Assembly (NCBI GenBank): GCA_910584295.1 | Contig: CAJTYR010000008.1 | Span: 1 to 64,000 of the forward strand | DNA: 64,000 nt | Direction of reading: 5' to 3' | Source of the DNA: an uncultured Christensenella sp. | GTDB lineage: Bacteria; Bacillota; Clostridia; Christensenellales; UBA1242 | In this document: positions 24,302-32,337 of the stretch, piece by piece | Layout of the letters: the number at the start of each line of letters is the position of its first letter | Position numbering within the stretch: the stretch's first letter is position 1 | Made by a program: the position numbers and the translations under genes | The notes under the pieces: generated by a model | Databases searched by the model: none | What the model saw: the letters and a program-made list of their open reading frames with translations, nothing else | What the model was told of the DNA's origin: nothing

Positions 24302-24883
24302 GTGAACATTAGCATGGATATAGATGGTGTTTTGGTTGACAGAGAAAATTATCAAACTGAAAAAGCTGTTGAATTTGCAAAAAAGAATAATATTAATTTT
24401 CATATTCTTAAAAGTGACGCTTACAATGTTGATGAAATGTTTGGTTGGGACAAAGACAATTTTAAAGCATTTTGGGATGAATATCTTTGGGATTATGCAA
24501 AACAGCCTCCATTTGCTGATGTGAAAGTAATTTTGAGCAAATTGAGAGCTGATAGGCACAAAATCATAATCAACACAAGTCGTTGGCTTTCTGAACTTGA
24601 AAATGAAATTGGCAAGAAAATGAGAAAAACAGTTGAAGATTGGTTTGTCAAAAATGATTTGCCATTTGATGAGTTGGTTTTTGCACGAGGGGATAAACTT
24701 GCTGTTGTTGAAAGTCTGTGCGCTGATTGTCACATTGAAGACAATCCCATCGAAGCAATTCCTATTGCTGAAAAAATACCTGTGATTATGTTTGATTGTG
24801 AATATAACAAAAACTTTTGCGGAGAGAATGTTTTTCATGCAAAAGATTGGGAAGAGATTTATAAACTTTTGATGAAATTATAA
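24302..24883 (+). CDS. HAD-family 5'-nucleotidase-like phosphatase
   Basis: The 193-residue protein is a HAD hydrolase of the NT5C type. Motif I is SMDIDGVLVD (nucleophile Asp near residue 6), motif II IINTSRW, and motif III/IV HIEDNPIEA with the metal-binding Asp. The start is read as GTG at 24302 because GGAGG lies five bases upstream and the protein then begins VNISMDIDGVL like its family; ATG 24314 is too close to motif I. It follows the histidine phosphatase by 14 bases. Confidence 0.82.
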   Translation: MNISMDIDGVLVDRENYQTEKAVEFAKKNNINFHILKSDAYNVDEMFGWDKDNFKAFWDEYLWDYAKQPPFADVKVILSKLRADRHKIIINTSRWLSELENEIGKKMRKTVEDWFVKNDLPFDELVFARGDKLAVVESLCADCHIEDNPIEAIPIAEKIPVIMFDCEYNKNFCGENVFHAKDWEEIYKLLMKL

Positions 24884-24904
24884 TTTGAAAAGGAGAAAAA
24901 ACAA

Positions 24905-25285
24905 ATGAAAAAATTGAAATTTTTTAAGTGTGAACATTGTGGAAATGTGGTTGTTAAATTGGTTGAAAATGGTGTGCCTGTGATTTGTTGTGGGCAGATT
25001 ATGACGGAGATTAACGCAAATGTTGTTGAGGCTTCAACGGAGAAACATTTGCCTGTTGTGAGTTTGAATGGTGAGTTTGCTGAAATTAGTATTGGAAGTG
25101 TTGCTCATCCAATGGAAGATGAGCATTTCATCAATTTTGTTGCAGTTGAATTTGAAAATGGATATGTTGTTAAGTCTTTAGTTCCAAAGCAAAAACCAGA
25201 AGCAAAAATTTATTTCGGAAATGAAAAAGTCTTGGCTGTTTATGAATATTGCAATTTGCATGGACTTTGGAAAGTTGAACTTTAA
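24905..25285 (+). CDS. Desulfoferrodoxin-type superoxide reductase
   Basis: The 126-residue protein reduces superoxide to peroxide in anaerobes. The N-terminal desulforedoxin domain has CEHC and the CC pair (ICCGQIM) for the FeCys4 centre. The neelaredoxin domain carries the His/Cys ligands of the active iron in EKHLPV (preceded by Glu), HPMEDEHFI and CNLHGLW. Its electron donor is typically rubredoxin; a flavin reductase-rubredoxin fusion gene lies two genes downstream. AAAGGAG precedes the ATG. Confidence 0.95.
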   Translation: MKKLKFFKCEHCGNVVVKLVENGVPVICCGQIMTEINANVVEASTEKHLPVVSLNGEFAEISIGSVAHPMEDEHFINFVAVEFENGYVVKSLVPKQKPEAKIYFGNEKVLAVYEYCNLHGLWKVEL

Positions 25286-25309
25286 AAAATTTTGCTTTGG
25301 GAGGAATTT

Positions 25310-25756
25310 ATGAACAAAGGAATAAGAAAAAGAGCAAGAGGGATTGTTTTTATTGATGGAAAAATGGTTTCAATGTATCGTGAATTTCAAGGAAGGATTT
25401 TTTACGCTATTCCTGGCGGAGGAATGGAAGAGGGAGAAACTGAAGAAGAGTGTGTGAAGAGAGAGGTCTTTGAAGAGTTTGGAATTGTTGTGAAACCAAT
25501 TAAAAAAGTTTACATCTATCAAAATGAGAAGAGTGACGAACATTTTTATCTTTGTGATTATGTGTCTGGAGAGTTTGGAAGTGGACAAGGTGAAGAATTT
25601 CAACCAAATCGAAATAGAGGGATATACATTCCTTCACTTCTCTCTGTTGAGGATATTCCAAATCTGCCTCTTATGCCTCCAGAAATTGCAAAAGCAATTG
25701 TTGAAGATTACAAACTTAATGGTCAGTCACTTTCAGATTTTGTGAAAAAAGTTTAG
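25310..25756 (+). CDS. NUDIX hydrolase
   Basis: The 148-residue protein contains the NUDIX box GGGMEEGETEEECVKREVFEEFGI (near residues 36-59; G-x5-E-x7-REVxEExG), which binds magnesium for cleavage of nucleoside-diphosphate-X compounds. The substrate is unknown. GGGAGGA supports the ATG at 25310 over the one at 25292. It lies between the superoxide reductase and rubredoxin genes, which suggests a role in oxidative damage repair. Confidence 0.88.
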   Translation: MNKGIRKRARGIVFIDGKMVSMYREFQGRIFYAIPGGGMEEGETEEECVKREVFEEFGIVVKPIKKVYIYQNEKSDEHFYLCDYVSGEFGSGQGEEFQPNRNRGIYIPSLLSVEDIPNLPLMPPEIAKAIVEDYKLNGQSLSDFVKKV

Positions 25757-25784
25757 GCTGATTTTGGAAATTTAAGGGGTGAAG

Positions 25785-26435
25785 ATGGATAAAAATTTTT
25801 TTAGAGATATGACTTATGGAATGTTTGTGCTTTCCACAAAAGATGATGGAAGAGATGTTGGTTGTATTGTGAACACGGTGACACAAATCACAAGTGAAAG
25901 TATGATTGTTTCAGTTTCTATCAACAAAAACAATTTCACAAATCAAGCAATAAAGAAAAACAAAAAATTTGCAGTGACAATTCTTTCGCAAGAGACAAAT
26001 CCAGAGGTGATTGGAAAGTTTGGCTTTTTCTCTTCAAAAGATGTAAACAAGTTTGAGGCTTTCAAAACCATTAGAGAAGATGATATTGCAATTTTGGATG
26101 AGAATATTTGTGGTTTTATGATATGCGAACTTGTGCAAGTGATTGATGTTGACACACATGACATCTTCTTGGCAAAGGTTTTGAATTGCAAAAAGCTGAG
26201 CGAGCTTCTGCCAATGACATATTCTTTCTATCATTCCAACATCAAGGGGAAAGCACCAAAAACTGCACCAACATATATAGAAGAAAATGCTGGAAATGGC
26301 AAAAATTACAGTTGCACCATTTGTGGTCATATCTATGATGAAGAAGTTGAGGGGGTAAAATTTGAAGATCTGCCAGGGGATTGGACATGTCCCATCTGTG
26401 GAGTTGGCAAAAATCTTTTTAAAATAGTTGAATAA
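25785..26435 (+). CDS. Flavin reductase-rubredoxin fusion
   Basis: The 216-residue protein joins an FMN-binding split-barrel flavin reductase domain (residues about 1-155; DMTYGMFVLSTKDDGRDVGCIVNTVTQIT, NFTNQAIKKNKKFAVTIL) to a C-terminal rubredoxin domain (about 168-216) with CTICGHIYD and CPICGVGK supplying the four iron-binding Cys. This is the 'high-molecular-weight rubredoxin' design that passes electrons from reduced flavin to oxygen- or superoxide-reducing partners; the nearby superoxide reductase is the obvious candidate. AGGGG precedes the ATG at 25785. Confidence 0.92.
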   Translation: MDKNFFRDMTYGMFVLSTKDDGRDVGCIVNTVTQITSESMIVSVSINKNNFTNQAIKKNKKFAVTILSQETNPEVIGKFGFFSSKDVNKFEAFKTIREDDIAILDENICGFMICELVQVIDVDTHDIFLAKVLNCKKLSELLPMTYSFYHSNIKGKAPKTAPTYIEENAGNGKNYSCTICGHIYDEEVEGVKFEDLPGDWTCPICGVGKNLFKIVE

Positions 26436-26464
26436 AAAAAGGAGATGAATTCATCTCCTTTTTT
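26434..26464. terminator. Bidirectional terminator
   Basis: The 18 bp palindrome GGAGATGAATTCATCTCC is flanked by A7 and T6 tracts between converging genes. Confidence 0.9.
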
Positions 26465-26472
26465 ATTTGCTT

Positions 26473-27522
26473 TTAAGCTAATCTAGTAATAACTAAATAA
26501 CCATTTGTTCCATCATTGTCAAAGAAAGTTATTGGCCCTGCACTATTAATCTGAATTGCAAGAGTGCTGTTTGGGGTTGTTGTTTCTACAATCGCACTTG
26601 CGGAAACAAAAGTGTTGTTTTCAAGTCCTCTTTCTGTTCCTGTAATGTTTGTGCCGTTAAGGGAGAGAGACACGCTGTCGCCAGCAGTTGCATTGCTTGC
26701 TGCATATACGCCATAATCAACCCTATACATTCCAGCATTTGGAATTGTGATAACTCCTGTTGCATTGTCAATTGTCAATGTGCTTGCTTGAAGCGTGTTT
26801 GTAAGAGGGAACGTTGTGTTGTCAACACTTTGAGATGCTGTTGTGAAATAACTTCCAAAATCTGACACTGTTGCAACTCCAGTTGCGCCAGTAGCACCAG
26901 TTGGACCTGTTGCTCCGTCAGCACCAGTAGGGCCAGTAGGTCCGATCAAACCATCGGCACCAGTAGGTCCAGTTGCGCCAGTTATTGATAAACCGGTTGC
27001 TCCTGTAACTCCGGTAGGTCCAGTGGCACCAGTTGCGCCAGTGGCTCCAGTAGGTCCGGTGACTGAAACTCCGGCAGGACCAGTCGCACCTGTTGGGCCA
27101 GTTATTCCATTTGCGCCAGTAGGACCTGTAGGACCGATTGGACCTGTTGGTCCTGTGACACTAATTCCAATTGGACCTGTGGCACCAGTGGCTCCGGTTG
27201 CACCAGTTGGACCTTGCACACCTTGAAGACCTTGCACGCCTTGAGGACCAGTTGGACCCATTGCTCCATTGGCACCGGTTGCGCCAGTTGCACCTGTTAC
27301 GCCGGTTGCGCCAGTTGCACCAGTTGCGCCGGTGATTGAAATTCCAGCAGGGCCAGTAGCACCAGTAGGTCCGATTGGACCAGTTGGACCTGCCACTCCT
27401 GTTGGGCCAGTTGGACCGACAGGTCCTGCAACAACCACTTCTTCTATTCTTGTGATTGGAACAACCACAACAGGAGGTCTTCTTCCACCACAGCAACATC
27501 TGTTATTGTTAATAAAGTTCAT
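26473..27522 (-). CDS. Collagen-like (BclA-type) spore surface protein
   Basis: The 349-residue protein has a short N-terminal part with CCCGG, then about 60 Gly-X-Y triplets (residues about 33-215), mostly Gly-X-Thr, broken by a few GISITG/GISVTG segments, and a C-terminal beta-rich domain of about 134 residues ending GYLVITRLA, like the BclA C-terminal trimerising domain. Such proteins form hair-like filaments on the exosporium of spores. I chose the ATG at 27522 because AAAAGGA is 8 bases upstream on the minus strand. Triplet repeats in the DNA make length variation likely. Confidence 0.88.
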   Translation of the reverse strand: MNFINNNRCCCGGRRPPVVVVPITRIEEVVVAGPVGPTGPTGVAGPTGPIGPTGATGPAGISITGATGATGATGVTGATGATGANGAMGPTGPQGVQGLQGVQGPTGATGATGATGPIGISVTGPTGPIGPTGPTGANGITGPTGATGPAGVSVTGPTGATGATGATGPTGVTGATGLSITGATGPTGADGLIGPTGPTGADGATGPTGATGATGVATVSDFGSYFTTASQSVDNTTFPLTNTLQASTLTIDNATGVITIPNAGMYRVDYGVYAASNATAGDSVSLSLNGTNITGTERGLENNTFVSASAIVETTTPNSTLAIQINSAGPITFFDNDGTNGYLVITRLA

Positions 27523-27647
27523 ACTTTTCATCCTTTTAAGAGGCAAAATGCTTGCCTACTCTCATATTATTCAAAGTGACAAAATTTTGTTTTTATTTTA
27601 AAAATTCTTAAAATTTTGAGAAATTGTTAAGAGATTTTTCTCCTATG

Positions 27648-27656
27648 TGTTATACT
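27648..27656 (+). promoter_or_regulatory. Extended -10 promoter of cupin gene
   Basis: TGT-TATACT (27648-27656) is an extended -10; no clear -35 lies at 17 nt. The start codon at 27686 follows with two G-rich binding sites. Confidence 0.5.
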
Positions 27657-27685
27657 CAAAAAGAAGAGAAAAGGGAGTATGGGAG

Positions 27686-28036
27686 ATGAAAATTGTAAAG
27701 GCAGAGGAAAGAGAGGTTTGGCAGACTGAAACTGCAAAAGGTTTTGAATATCCTTTTGGAAGGACGAACATTGATTGTGCAGTCGTTGAACTCCGTGGAC
27801 GACATCCATTTTCTGGCTGGTTTAGAAACACACAAGTGGATGAAATGATTTATTGCAAAAGTGGCTTTGGCGAAATTGTTTTTGTCGGGGGGGGGATTAA
27901 GCATCTGAAAGAAGATGATGCTGTCTTCATTGAGAAAAATGAGTGGTATTATTGGAGTGAAAAAACAAATGGTGTTTTTGTTCCAATGTGCAATCCTGCT
28001 TGGTCAATTGAGCAGGGAGAAAACAAAGAATTTTAA
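27686..28036 (+). CDS. Cupin-like protein with nine-G tract
   Basis: This 116-residue protein is a small beta-barrel (cupin-type) protein: MIYCKSGFGEIVFVGGGIKHLKEDDAVFIEKNEWYYWSE shows the spaced Gly and acidic positions of the cupin motifs, though the usual His metal ligands are sparse. Function is unknown. Codons 68-70 are encoded by nine G residues, so the gene can be switched off by slippage. It starts a five-gene cluster (cupin, DUF1653, MBL, cupin, unknown). GGGAG lies just upstream of the ATG. Confidence 0.7.
   Translation: MKIVKAEEREVWQTETAKGFEYPFGRTNIDCAVVELRGRHPFSGWFRNTQVDEMIYCKSGFGEIVFVGGGIKHLKEDDAVFIEKNEWYYWSEKTNGVFVPMCNPAWSIEQGENKEF
27887..27895 (+). repeat. Nine-G homopolymer tract 2
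   Basis: Nine consecutive G residues in-frame in the middle of the cupin-like gene (V-GGG-I). Confidence 0.95.
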
Positions 28037-28047
28037 AGGAGATGATT

Positions 28048-28287
28048 ATGGAAATTTTGAAAAACAGAGTATATAAACACTTTAAAGGGGCGCTTTATTT
28101 TGTTGAAGATGTTGTATTTCATTCAGAGACGAAAGAAAAAATGGTTTTATACAGAGCGCTGTATGGCACTTGCGAGCGTTGGGTAAGACCTTATGACATG
28201 TTTGTTGAAAAAGTTGACAAAATTAAATACCCTGATGTCGAGCAAGAATACCGATTTGAACTTCAAGAGATTGAAAGACCATATTAA
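28048..28287 (+). CDS. DUF1653 family protein
   Basis: This 79-residue protein matches DUF1653 along its length: YKHFKGALYFVEDVVFHSETKEKMVLYRALYG followed by WVRPYDMFVEKV. The family is common and of unknown function. AAAGGA is eight bases before the ATG at 28048 (an ATG at 28042 is in the same frame). It lies 11 bases after the cupin gene. Confidence 0.85.
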   Translation: MEILKNRVYKHFKGALYFVEDVVFHSETKEKMVLYRALYGTCERWVRPYDMFVEKVDKIKYPDVEQEYRFELQEIERPY

Positions 28288-28309
28288 ACACTATATATTT
28301 GGAGATTTT

Positions 28310-28957
28310 ATGAACTTAAATAAAAAAGATATCAAAGTGAATTTTCATAGTTCTATCTGTTTGAAAGGGAATATTTACATTGATCCTCTTAATATCAAAA
28401 GAAAGTTGTCAAACGCGAAACTGGTGTTTATCACTCACACGCATTGGGATCATTTGGATGAGAAATCTATCAAAAATGTTAAGTCTGCTGAAACTCTTTT
28501 TGTATGCACACAAGATGCAAAAGACCAACTTATGAAAATTGGTGTAGAGGAAGAGAATATTATTGTTATTAAACCTGATGTCACTTTGTCAGTCGCTGAT
28601 GTTAGGGTTGAAACATTTCCATCTTACAATATTGGGAAAGAATTTCATCCAAAGAAAAATGGTTGGGTGGGATATAAAATAACTATTGACGGAGTTTCTT
28701 ATTTGATTTGTGGTGACAGTGATGTGACAAAAGAGTTGAAAAAAATGAGTGCCGATGTCCTTTTTGTGCCTATTGGCGGAACTTACACAATGGATGCTAA
28801 AGAAGGTGCAATGCTGGCAAACATAATAAATCCAAAACTTGTTGTGCCAATGCATTATGGTGAGGTTGTTGGAGGAAAAGAAGTTGAAAGCGTTTTTATT
28901 GAAAACTTGAATAAGGATATTGACTATTTGATTTTAATAAAAGGAGAAAAAATATGA
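28310..28957 (+). CDS. MBL-fold hydrolase (UlaG-like)
   Basis: The 215-residue protein has the MBL metal motif THTHWDHLD (near residues 42-50), a GDSD metal ligand (near 142) and MHYGE (near 183), typical of the UlaG/YtkL-like group of small MBL hydrolases. GKEFHPKKNGWVGYKI fits the same group. The substrate is unknown. GGAG precedes the ATG at 28310; the stop overlaps the next start by four bases. Confidence 0.83.
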   Translation: MNLNKKDIKVNFHSSICLKGNIYIDPLNIKRKLSNAKLVFITHTHWDHLDEKSIKNVKSAETLFVCTQDAKDQLMKIGVEEENIIVIKPDVTLSVADVRVETFPSYNIGKEFHPKKNGWVGYKITIDGVSYLICGDSDVTKELKKMSADVLFVPIGGTYTMDAKEGAMLANIINPKLVVPMHYGEVVGGKEVESVFIENLNKDIDYLILIKGEKI

Positions 28958-29295
28958 AAGTTATCAAAAAACCAAGTGACAGTGTTAAGGTGCAGGATGC
29001 ACATGGTGGAAGCGGAAGTCGAAAATTGTTTCTGGGCGGAGGAGAAGTCAGAAACTTTCAAGGAGTGACATATGGTTGGCTTCCTTCAGGACATATGTAT
29101 GCTTGGCACAATCATGATGATTTAAACGAAATTATGATTGTGTTGAAAGGATGCGGCAGCGTCAGAGATGATGATGGAGAATATTCCTATGACGAAGGAG
29201 ATTTCTTTGTTTTTCCAAAGGCGGTTTTTCATGAGATTAAAAACACTGGTGAAATTGAAAATGAGTTTGTGTTTGTCAGAGTGTATGATAAATAA
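28954..29295 (+). CDS. Cupin domain protein
   Basis: The 113-residue protein is a single cupin: GHMYAWHNHDDLNEIMIVLKGCGSVRDD provides the His-x-His...Glu metal ligands, and YDEGDFFVFPKAVFHEIKN the second motif with the late His. It overlaps the MBL gene (ATGA), so the two are co-translated. The substrate is unknown. Confidence 0.85.
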   Translation: MKVIKKPSDSVKVQDAHGGSGSRKLFLGGGEVRNFQGVTYGWLPSGHMYAWHNHDDLNEIMIVLKGCGSVRDDDGEYSYDEGDFFVFPKAVFHEIKNTGEIENEFVFVRVYDK

Positions 29296-29310
29296 GAGTT
29301 GAGGTAAGAA

Positions 29311-29757
29311 ATGCTCGCAGAACTTATTGATTTATCTTTGAAACAAAGTAAGAATGAATTAAAAAAAATCATGCATATTGGCTTGATTGATTGTTTTGAT
29401 TTCTTTCCAAAAAGTGAAGAACAAAAAGCACAACTGGAAAGCGAGGCTAAGAACTTGGCTGTCTTGATTGATGAAAATGCTCGTGGAAATTATTACAAAT
29501 TTCATAAACCGCTTAAGACGATCTTCGGTGATTTGGAATATTTCAAAATTCGATGGGTAGATGATACTAAATTTTCTTATATTGGTGCAGCGGACTTTAT
29601 TATTCAAAATTGGAACGATTTTCTAAAAGAATATTCAAATGATAAGAATTTTGAGTTTGTAGAGCAAAAAGCAAGCCCAGCATACAAGGGGTTTAAGTTT
29701 CAAACAAAAAACACATGGGCATGTTTTTTGGATATTCCAATTGCAGAATGTTTTTAA
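29311..29757 (+). CDS. Unknown 148-residue protein
   Basis: I do not recognise this soluble, charged protein. It starts with a helical stretch (LAELIDLSLKQSKNELKKIMH), has an acidic middle, and ends TKNTWACFLDIPIAECF. GAGGTAAG lies before the ATG. It closes the cupin-MBL cluster, 15 bases after the cupin gene, and is followed by a terminator. Confidence 0.65.
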   Translation: MLAELIDLSLKQSKNELKKIMHIGLIDCFDFFPKSEEQKAQLESEAKNLAVLIDENARGNYYKFHKPLKTIFGDLEYFKIRWVDDTKFSYIGAADFIIQNWNDFLKEYSNDKNFEFVEQKASPAYKGFKFQTKNTWACFLDIPIAECF

Positions 29758-29770
29758 TTTGATTTCAAAT

Positions 29771-29795
29771 AGAGGTGAAAAAACCTCTTTTTTTG
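29771..29795 (+). terminator. Terminator of cupin-MBL cluster
   Basis: AGAGGT and ACCTCT form a stem with a six-base loop, followed by seven T residues. The last bases run into the next promoter. Confidence 0.85.
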
Positions 29796-29824
29796 TTGAC
29801 ATTTTGATGTGTAGAAATTATAAT
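29796..29824 (+). promoter_or_regulatory. Consensus promoter of TetR-ABC operon
   Basis: TTGACA (29796-29801), a 17 nt spacer and TATAAT (29819-29824) match the sigma-A consensus at all twelve positions. Such a strong promoter fits one that is held off by a repressor. Confidence 0.9.
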
Positions 29825-29836
29825 GAAAACATAGGT

Positions 29837-29856
29837 TTTAAAACAAGTGTTTTAAA
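29837..29856. promoter_or_regulatory. Palindromic operator for TetR protein
   Basis: TTTAAAACAAGTGTTTTAAA is a 9-2-9 perfect palindrome lying about 6-26 bases after the predicted transcription start and before the TetR gene. TetR proteins bind such palindromes next to their own genes. Confidence 0.7.
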
Positions 29857-29859
29857 TGC

Positions 29860-29868
29860 GGGGGGGGG
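29860..29868 (+). repeat. Nine-G homopolymer tract 3
   Basis: Nine consecutive G residues sit between the operator and the ATG at 29880 (and inside the frame if the ATG at 29856 is used). It can serve as a Shine-Dalgarno substitute (GGGGGTG), and a change in its length would alter spacing or frame. Confidence 0.95.
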
Positions 29869-29879
29869 TGAAAAATTTT

Positions 29880-30449
29880 ATGCCACCAAAAGCGAAATTT
29901 GGCAGAGAAGAGATTGTGAATGTGGCTCTTTCCATTGTGGAAAAGGATGGGATGGAGGCTTTGACTGCAAGGACACTAGGGCAGAGGCTGGGAAGTTCAG
30001 CAAGACCAATTTTCACTGTTTTTAAAAATATGGATGAAGTTGCATGTGAGACAATTAAACAAGCCAATGTTATTTTTGAAAAATATATTGAAGAAGGTCT
30101 TAAAGAAAATCCGCCTTTTAAAGGTGTGGGAAAAGCTTACATCCGTTTTGCGAGTGAAAAGCCAAAACTGTTTCAACTTTTATTTATGAAAGAAAAAGGT
30201 GTTGAAACAAAAGTGGAAAGACTTTTAAACAATGCCGAAGAATATGGGAAGGTTGTTTATTCCATTACGAGTGTTTATCCGGTTACAAATATGCAGGCAG
30301 CAAATCTTTACAAACATCTTTGGATTTATGCTCACGGAATTGCTGTGCTTATCGCAACAAAGGTTTGCGCATTTTCCGATGAAGAAATTTCCGATATGTT
30401 GACAGTTGTTTTTGTTAGCCTTTTGAAAGAATATTTAAACAAAAAGTGA
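29880..30449 (+). CDS. TetR/AcrR family repressor
   Basis: The 189-residue protein has the TetR helix-turn-helix at its N terminus (REEIVNVALSIVEKDGMEALTARTLGQRLGSSARPIFTVFKNMDEV, residues about 9-55) and a helical ligand-binding domain after it (FASEKPKLFQLLF; LYKHLWIYAHGIAVLIAT). It probably represses itself and the ABC exporter behind it, responding to a toxic compound. The start at 29880 puts the HTH close to the N terminus as usual; the in-frame ATG at 29856 would add eight residues encoded partly by the G tract. Confidence 0.88.
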   Translation: MPPKAKFGREEIVNVALSIVEKDGMEALTARTLGQRLGSSARPIFTVFKNMDEVACETIKQANVIFEKYIEEGLKENPPFKGVGKAYIRFASEKPKLFQLLFMKEKGVETKVERLLNNAEEYGKVVYSITSVYPVTNMQAANLYKHLWIYAHGIAVLIATKVCAFSDEEISDMLTVVFVSLLKEYLNKK

Positions 30450-30490
30450 TACGCTTTCACTTTTTTGATTGTTTTTAGGAGAAAAAATTT

Positions 30491-31399
30491 ATGTCAGAGA
30501 TTTTGAGAGTTGAAAATTTGTCCAAAAGTTTTGGACATTTAAAAGCGGTGGACAACTTAAGTTTTTCGGTTGAAAGTGGAAAATTGCTTGCATTTTTGGG
30601 GCAAAATGGTGCTGGAAAAAGCACAACGATAAACATGTTGATCGGGTCGCTTTCTGCTGACAATGGGCAGATTGTTTATGGAGGAAACAAAAGTTTCAAA
30701 GAGTTTAAAGACAAGATTGGAGTTGTCTTTCAAAACAATATTTTTGATGAGGTTTTGACTGTTGAAGAAAATCTTAAACTTTTTGGAAGGCTATATTCAA
30801 AAAATAAAGACAGCATCAAAGAGAGATATGAAGAACTTGCAAAACTTTTCAAATATAAATCCTTTGAGAAGAAAAAATTCAAGAACTTGTCTGGTGGACA
30901 AAAAAGGAGAGTAGAAATTGCGAGAGCGCTTTTCAACACTCCTGAAATTTTGTTTTTGGATGAGCCAACAACTGGACTTGATCCAAAGACAAGAATTGAT
31001 GTGTGGAAGGTGATTAACAATGTGCGAAAAGAAACTGGCATGACAGTATTTTTAACTACACATTACATGGAAGAAACCAATGACGCAGATGAGGTGGTCA
31101 TCATTCATAATGGCAAAAAAATTGCTGAGGGAACTCCAGCAGAACTTAAGGAAAAACTTTCAAGTGATCGAATTAAAATTGTTCCAAAAAATCAAAAGCG
31201 TTTTGAAAAACTTTGCAAGGATTTAAGTTATGAAAAAGTCGCTGACCAGTTTGAATTTTTGCTTAAAGATACTCAAGAAGAGATTGAGCTTTTGGAAAAA
31301 TTTAAAGATGAAATCAAATTCTTTGAAGTTTTGAGAGGAAGTATGGATGATGTCTTTTTGAATATTGTTGGAGAAAGCGTTTTTGGGGAGGATGAGTGA
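30491..31399 (+). CDS. ABC transporter ATP-binding protein
   Basis: The 302-residue ATPase has Walker A GQNGAGKST (residues 37-45), a Q-loop VVFQNN, the signature LSGGQKRR (near 135), Walker B ILFLDEPTTGLDP and an H-loop TTHYMEE. The C-terminal extension of about 80 residues is typical of DrrA/CcmA-like drug exporters. AGGAG precedes the ATG. It lies 41 bases after the TetR gene and overlaps the permease gene. Confidence 0.92.
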   Translation: MSEILRVENLSKSFGHLKAVDNLSFSVESGKLLAFLGQNGAGKSTTINMLIGSLSADNGQIVYGGNKSFKEFKDKIGVVFQNNIFDEVLTVEENLKLFGRLYSKNKDSIKERYEELAKLFKYKSFEKKKFKNLSGGQKRRVEIARALFNTPEILFLDEPTTGLDPKTRIDVWKVINNVRKETGMTVFLTTHYMEETNDADEVVIIHNGKKIAEGTPAELKEKLSSDRIKIVPKNQKRFEKLCKDLSYEKVADQFEFLLKDTQEEIELLEKFKDEIKFFEVLRGSMDDVFLNIVGESVFGEDE

Positions 31400-32337
31400 T
31401 GAAAAATATTTTTGCACTTACAAAGCGAAATTGCTTGTTGTTTTTGCGGAACAAAGCGACTGTTTTTTCTTCGCTTTTTTCAAGTTTGATTTTGATCGCT
31501 CTTTATTTTCTTTTTATTGCAAAAAGTTATTCAAAGGGTTTCAGTGAAGAAGCTGGAATTTTGCTTTCTCAAAAGCAACTCTATTTTGCAATCTATTCGC
31601 AAATGATCATGGGGGTGCTTGTCATAAATTCAGTTTCTCTTTCAACAGGAATGTTTACGCTTATGGCAAGAGATCTTGAAACAAGAAAAACTGATGCTTT
31701 TATGATGACAAAAGCCAAAACTTCCGAACTTGTGATTTCTTATCTCATTTCTGCATTTCTGGTTTCATTTCTGCTTAATTTGTTGATGCTTGTTGTGTCA
31801 GTCATCATTATTGGTGCGTCCACCTATTGGATTGCTGCAAAGACTTTCTTCTCACTTTTTGGCGTGCTTATTATCACAACAATTATAAGTTGCTCCATTA
31901 TGCTTTTTATCACTGTGCTTATCAAATCTTCAATTGCTATTGGTGTTGTCAACGGCATTATGGGCACAATTCTTGGTTTTTTGTGTGGAATTTATATGCC
32001 ATATTCGCAAATGGGAAAAGTAGCAATGCACATTGGCTCTTTGCTTCCTTTCACACATCTGACAATTTGGTTTAAGCAAATCATCTTGAATGATGTTTTT
32101 GGACAATTTGGAATGAGTAAAGAACTTTCGGAAAAGATGCAAGAGTTGTGGTTTTCGGCAGGAGATGTTGGGCTTTGTGGGGCAAAAGTTCCTCTTTGGG
32201 GAATGATCTTGCTTACTGGGCTTGTGGCACTTGTTTGTCTTGTTGTGTCTATGTTTATTTTGAAAAGAAGAATGTCATCAAATCCAAGCGTTGCAAAAAC
32301 TAAAAGATTAAAAAAATTTAAAACAGCAAAAAACTAA
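31399..32337 (+). CDS. ABC-2 type permease
   Basis: The 312-residue protein has about six membrane spans (first near residues 24-44; then near 70-95, 115-145, 150-185, 190-210 and 265-295) and is the membrane partner of the ATPase. Export of drugs or peptides is likely. GGGAGG lies seven bases before the ATG, which overlaps the stop of the ATPase gene (TGATG). The protein ends with a Lys-rich tail. Confidence 0.88.
   Translation: MKNIFALTKRNCLLFLRNKATVFSSLFSSLILIALYFLFIAKSYSKGFSEEAGILLSQKQLYFAIYSQMIMGVLVINSVSLSTGMFTLMARDLETRKTDAFMMTKAKTSELVISYLISAFLVSFLLNLLMLVVSVIIIGASTYWIAAKTFFSLFGVLIITTIISCSIMLFITVLIKSSIAIGVVNGIMGTILGFLCGIYMPYSQMGKVAMHIGSLLPFTHLTIWFKQIILNDVFGQFGMSKELSEKMQELWFSAGDVGLCGAKVPLWGMILLTGLVALVCLVVSMFILKRRMSSNPSVAKTKRLKKFKTAKN

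Noticed and set aside
26880..27420. Repetitive DNA resembling a short-spacer repeat array, with open frames on other strands rich in VAPVAPV
   Set aside because: It is the coding repeat of the collagen-like gene; periods are 9 bp multiples and no spacer-repeat pattern exists. No CRISPR array is seen in the window.
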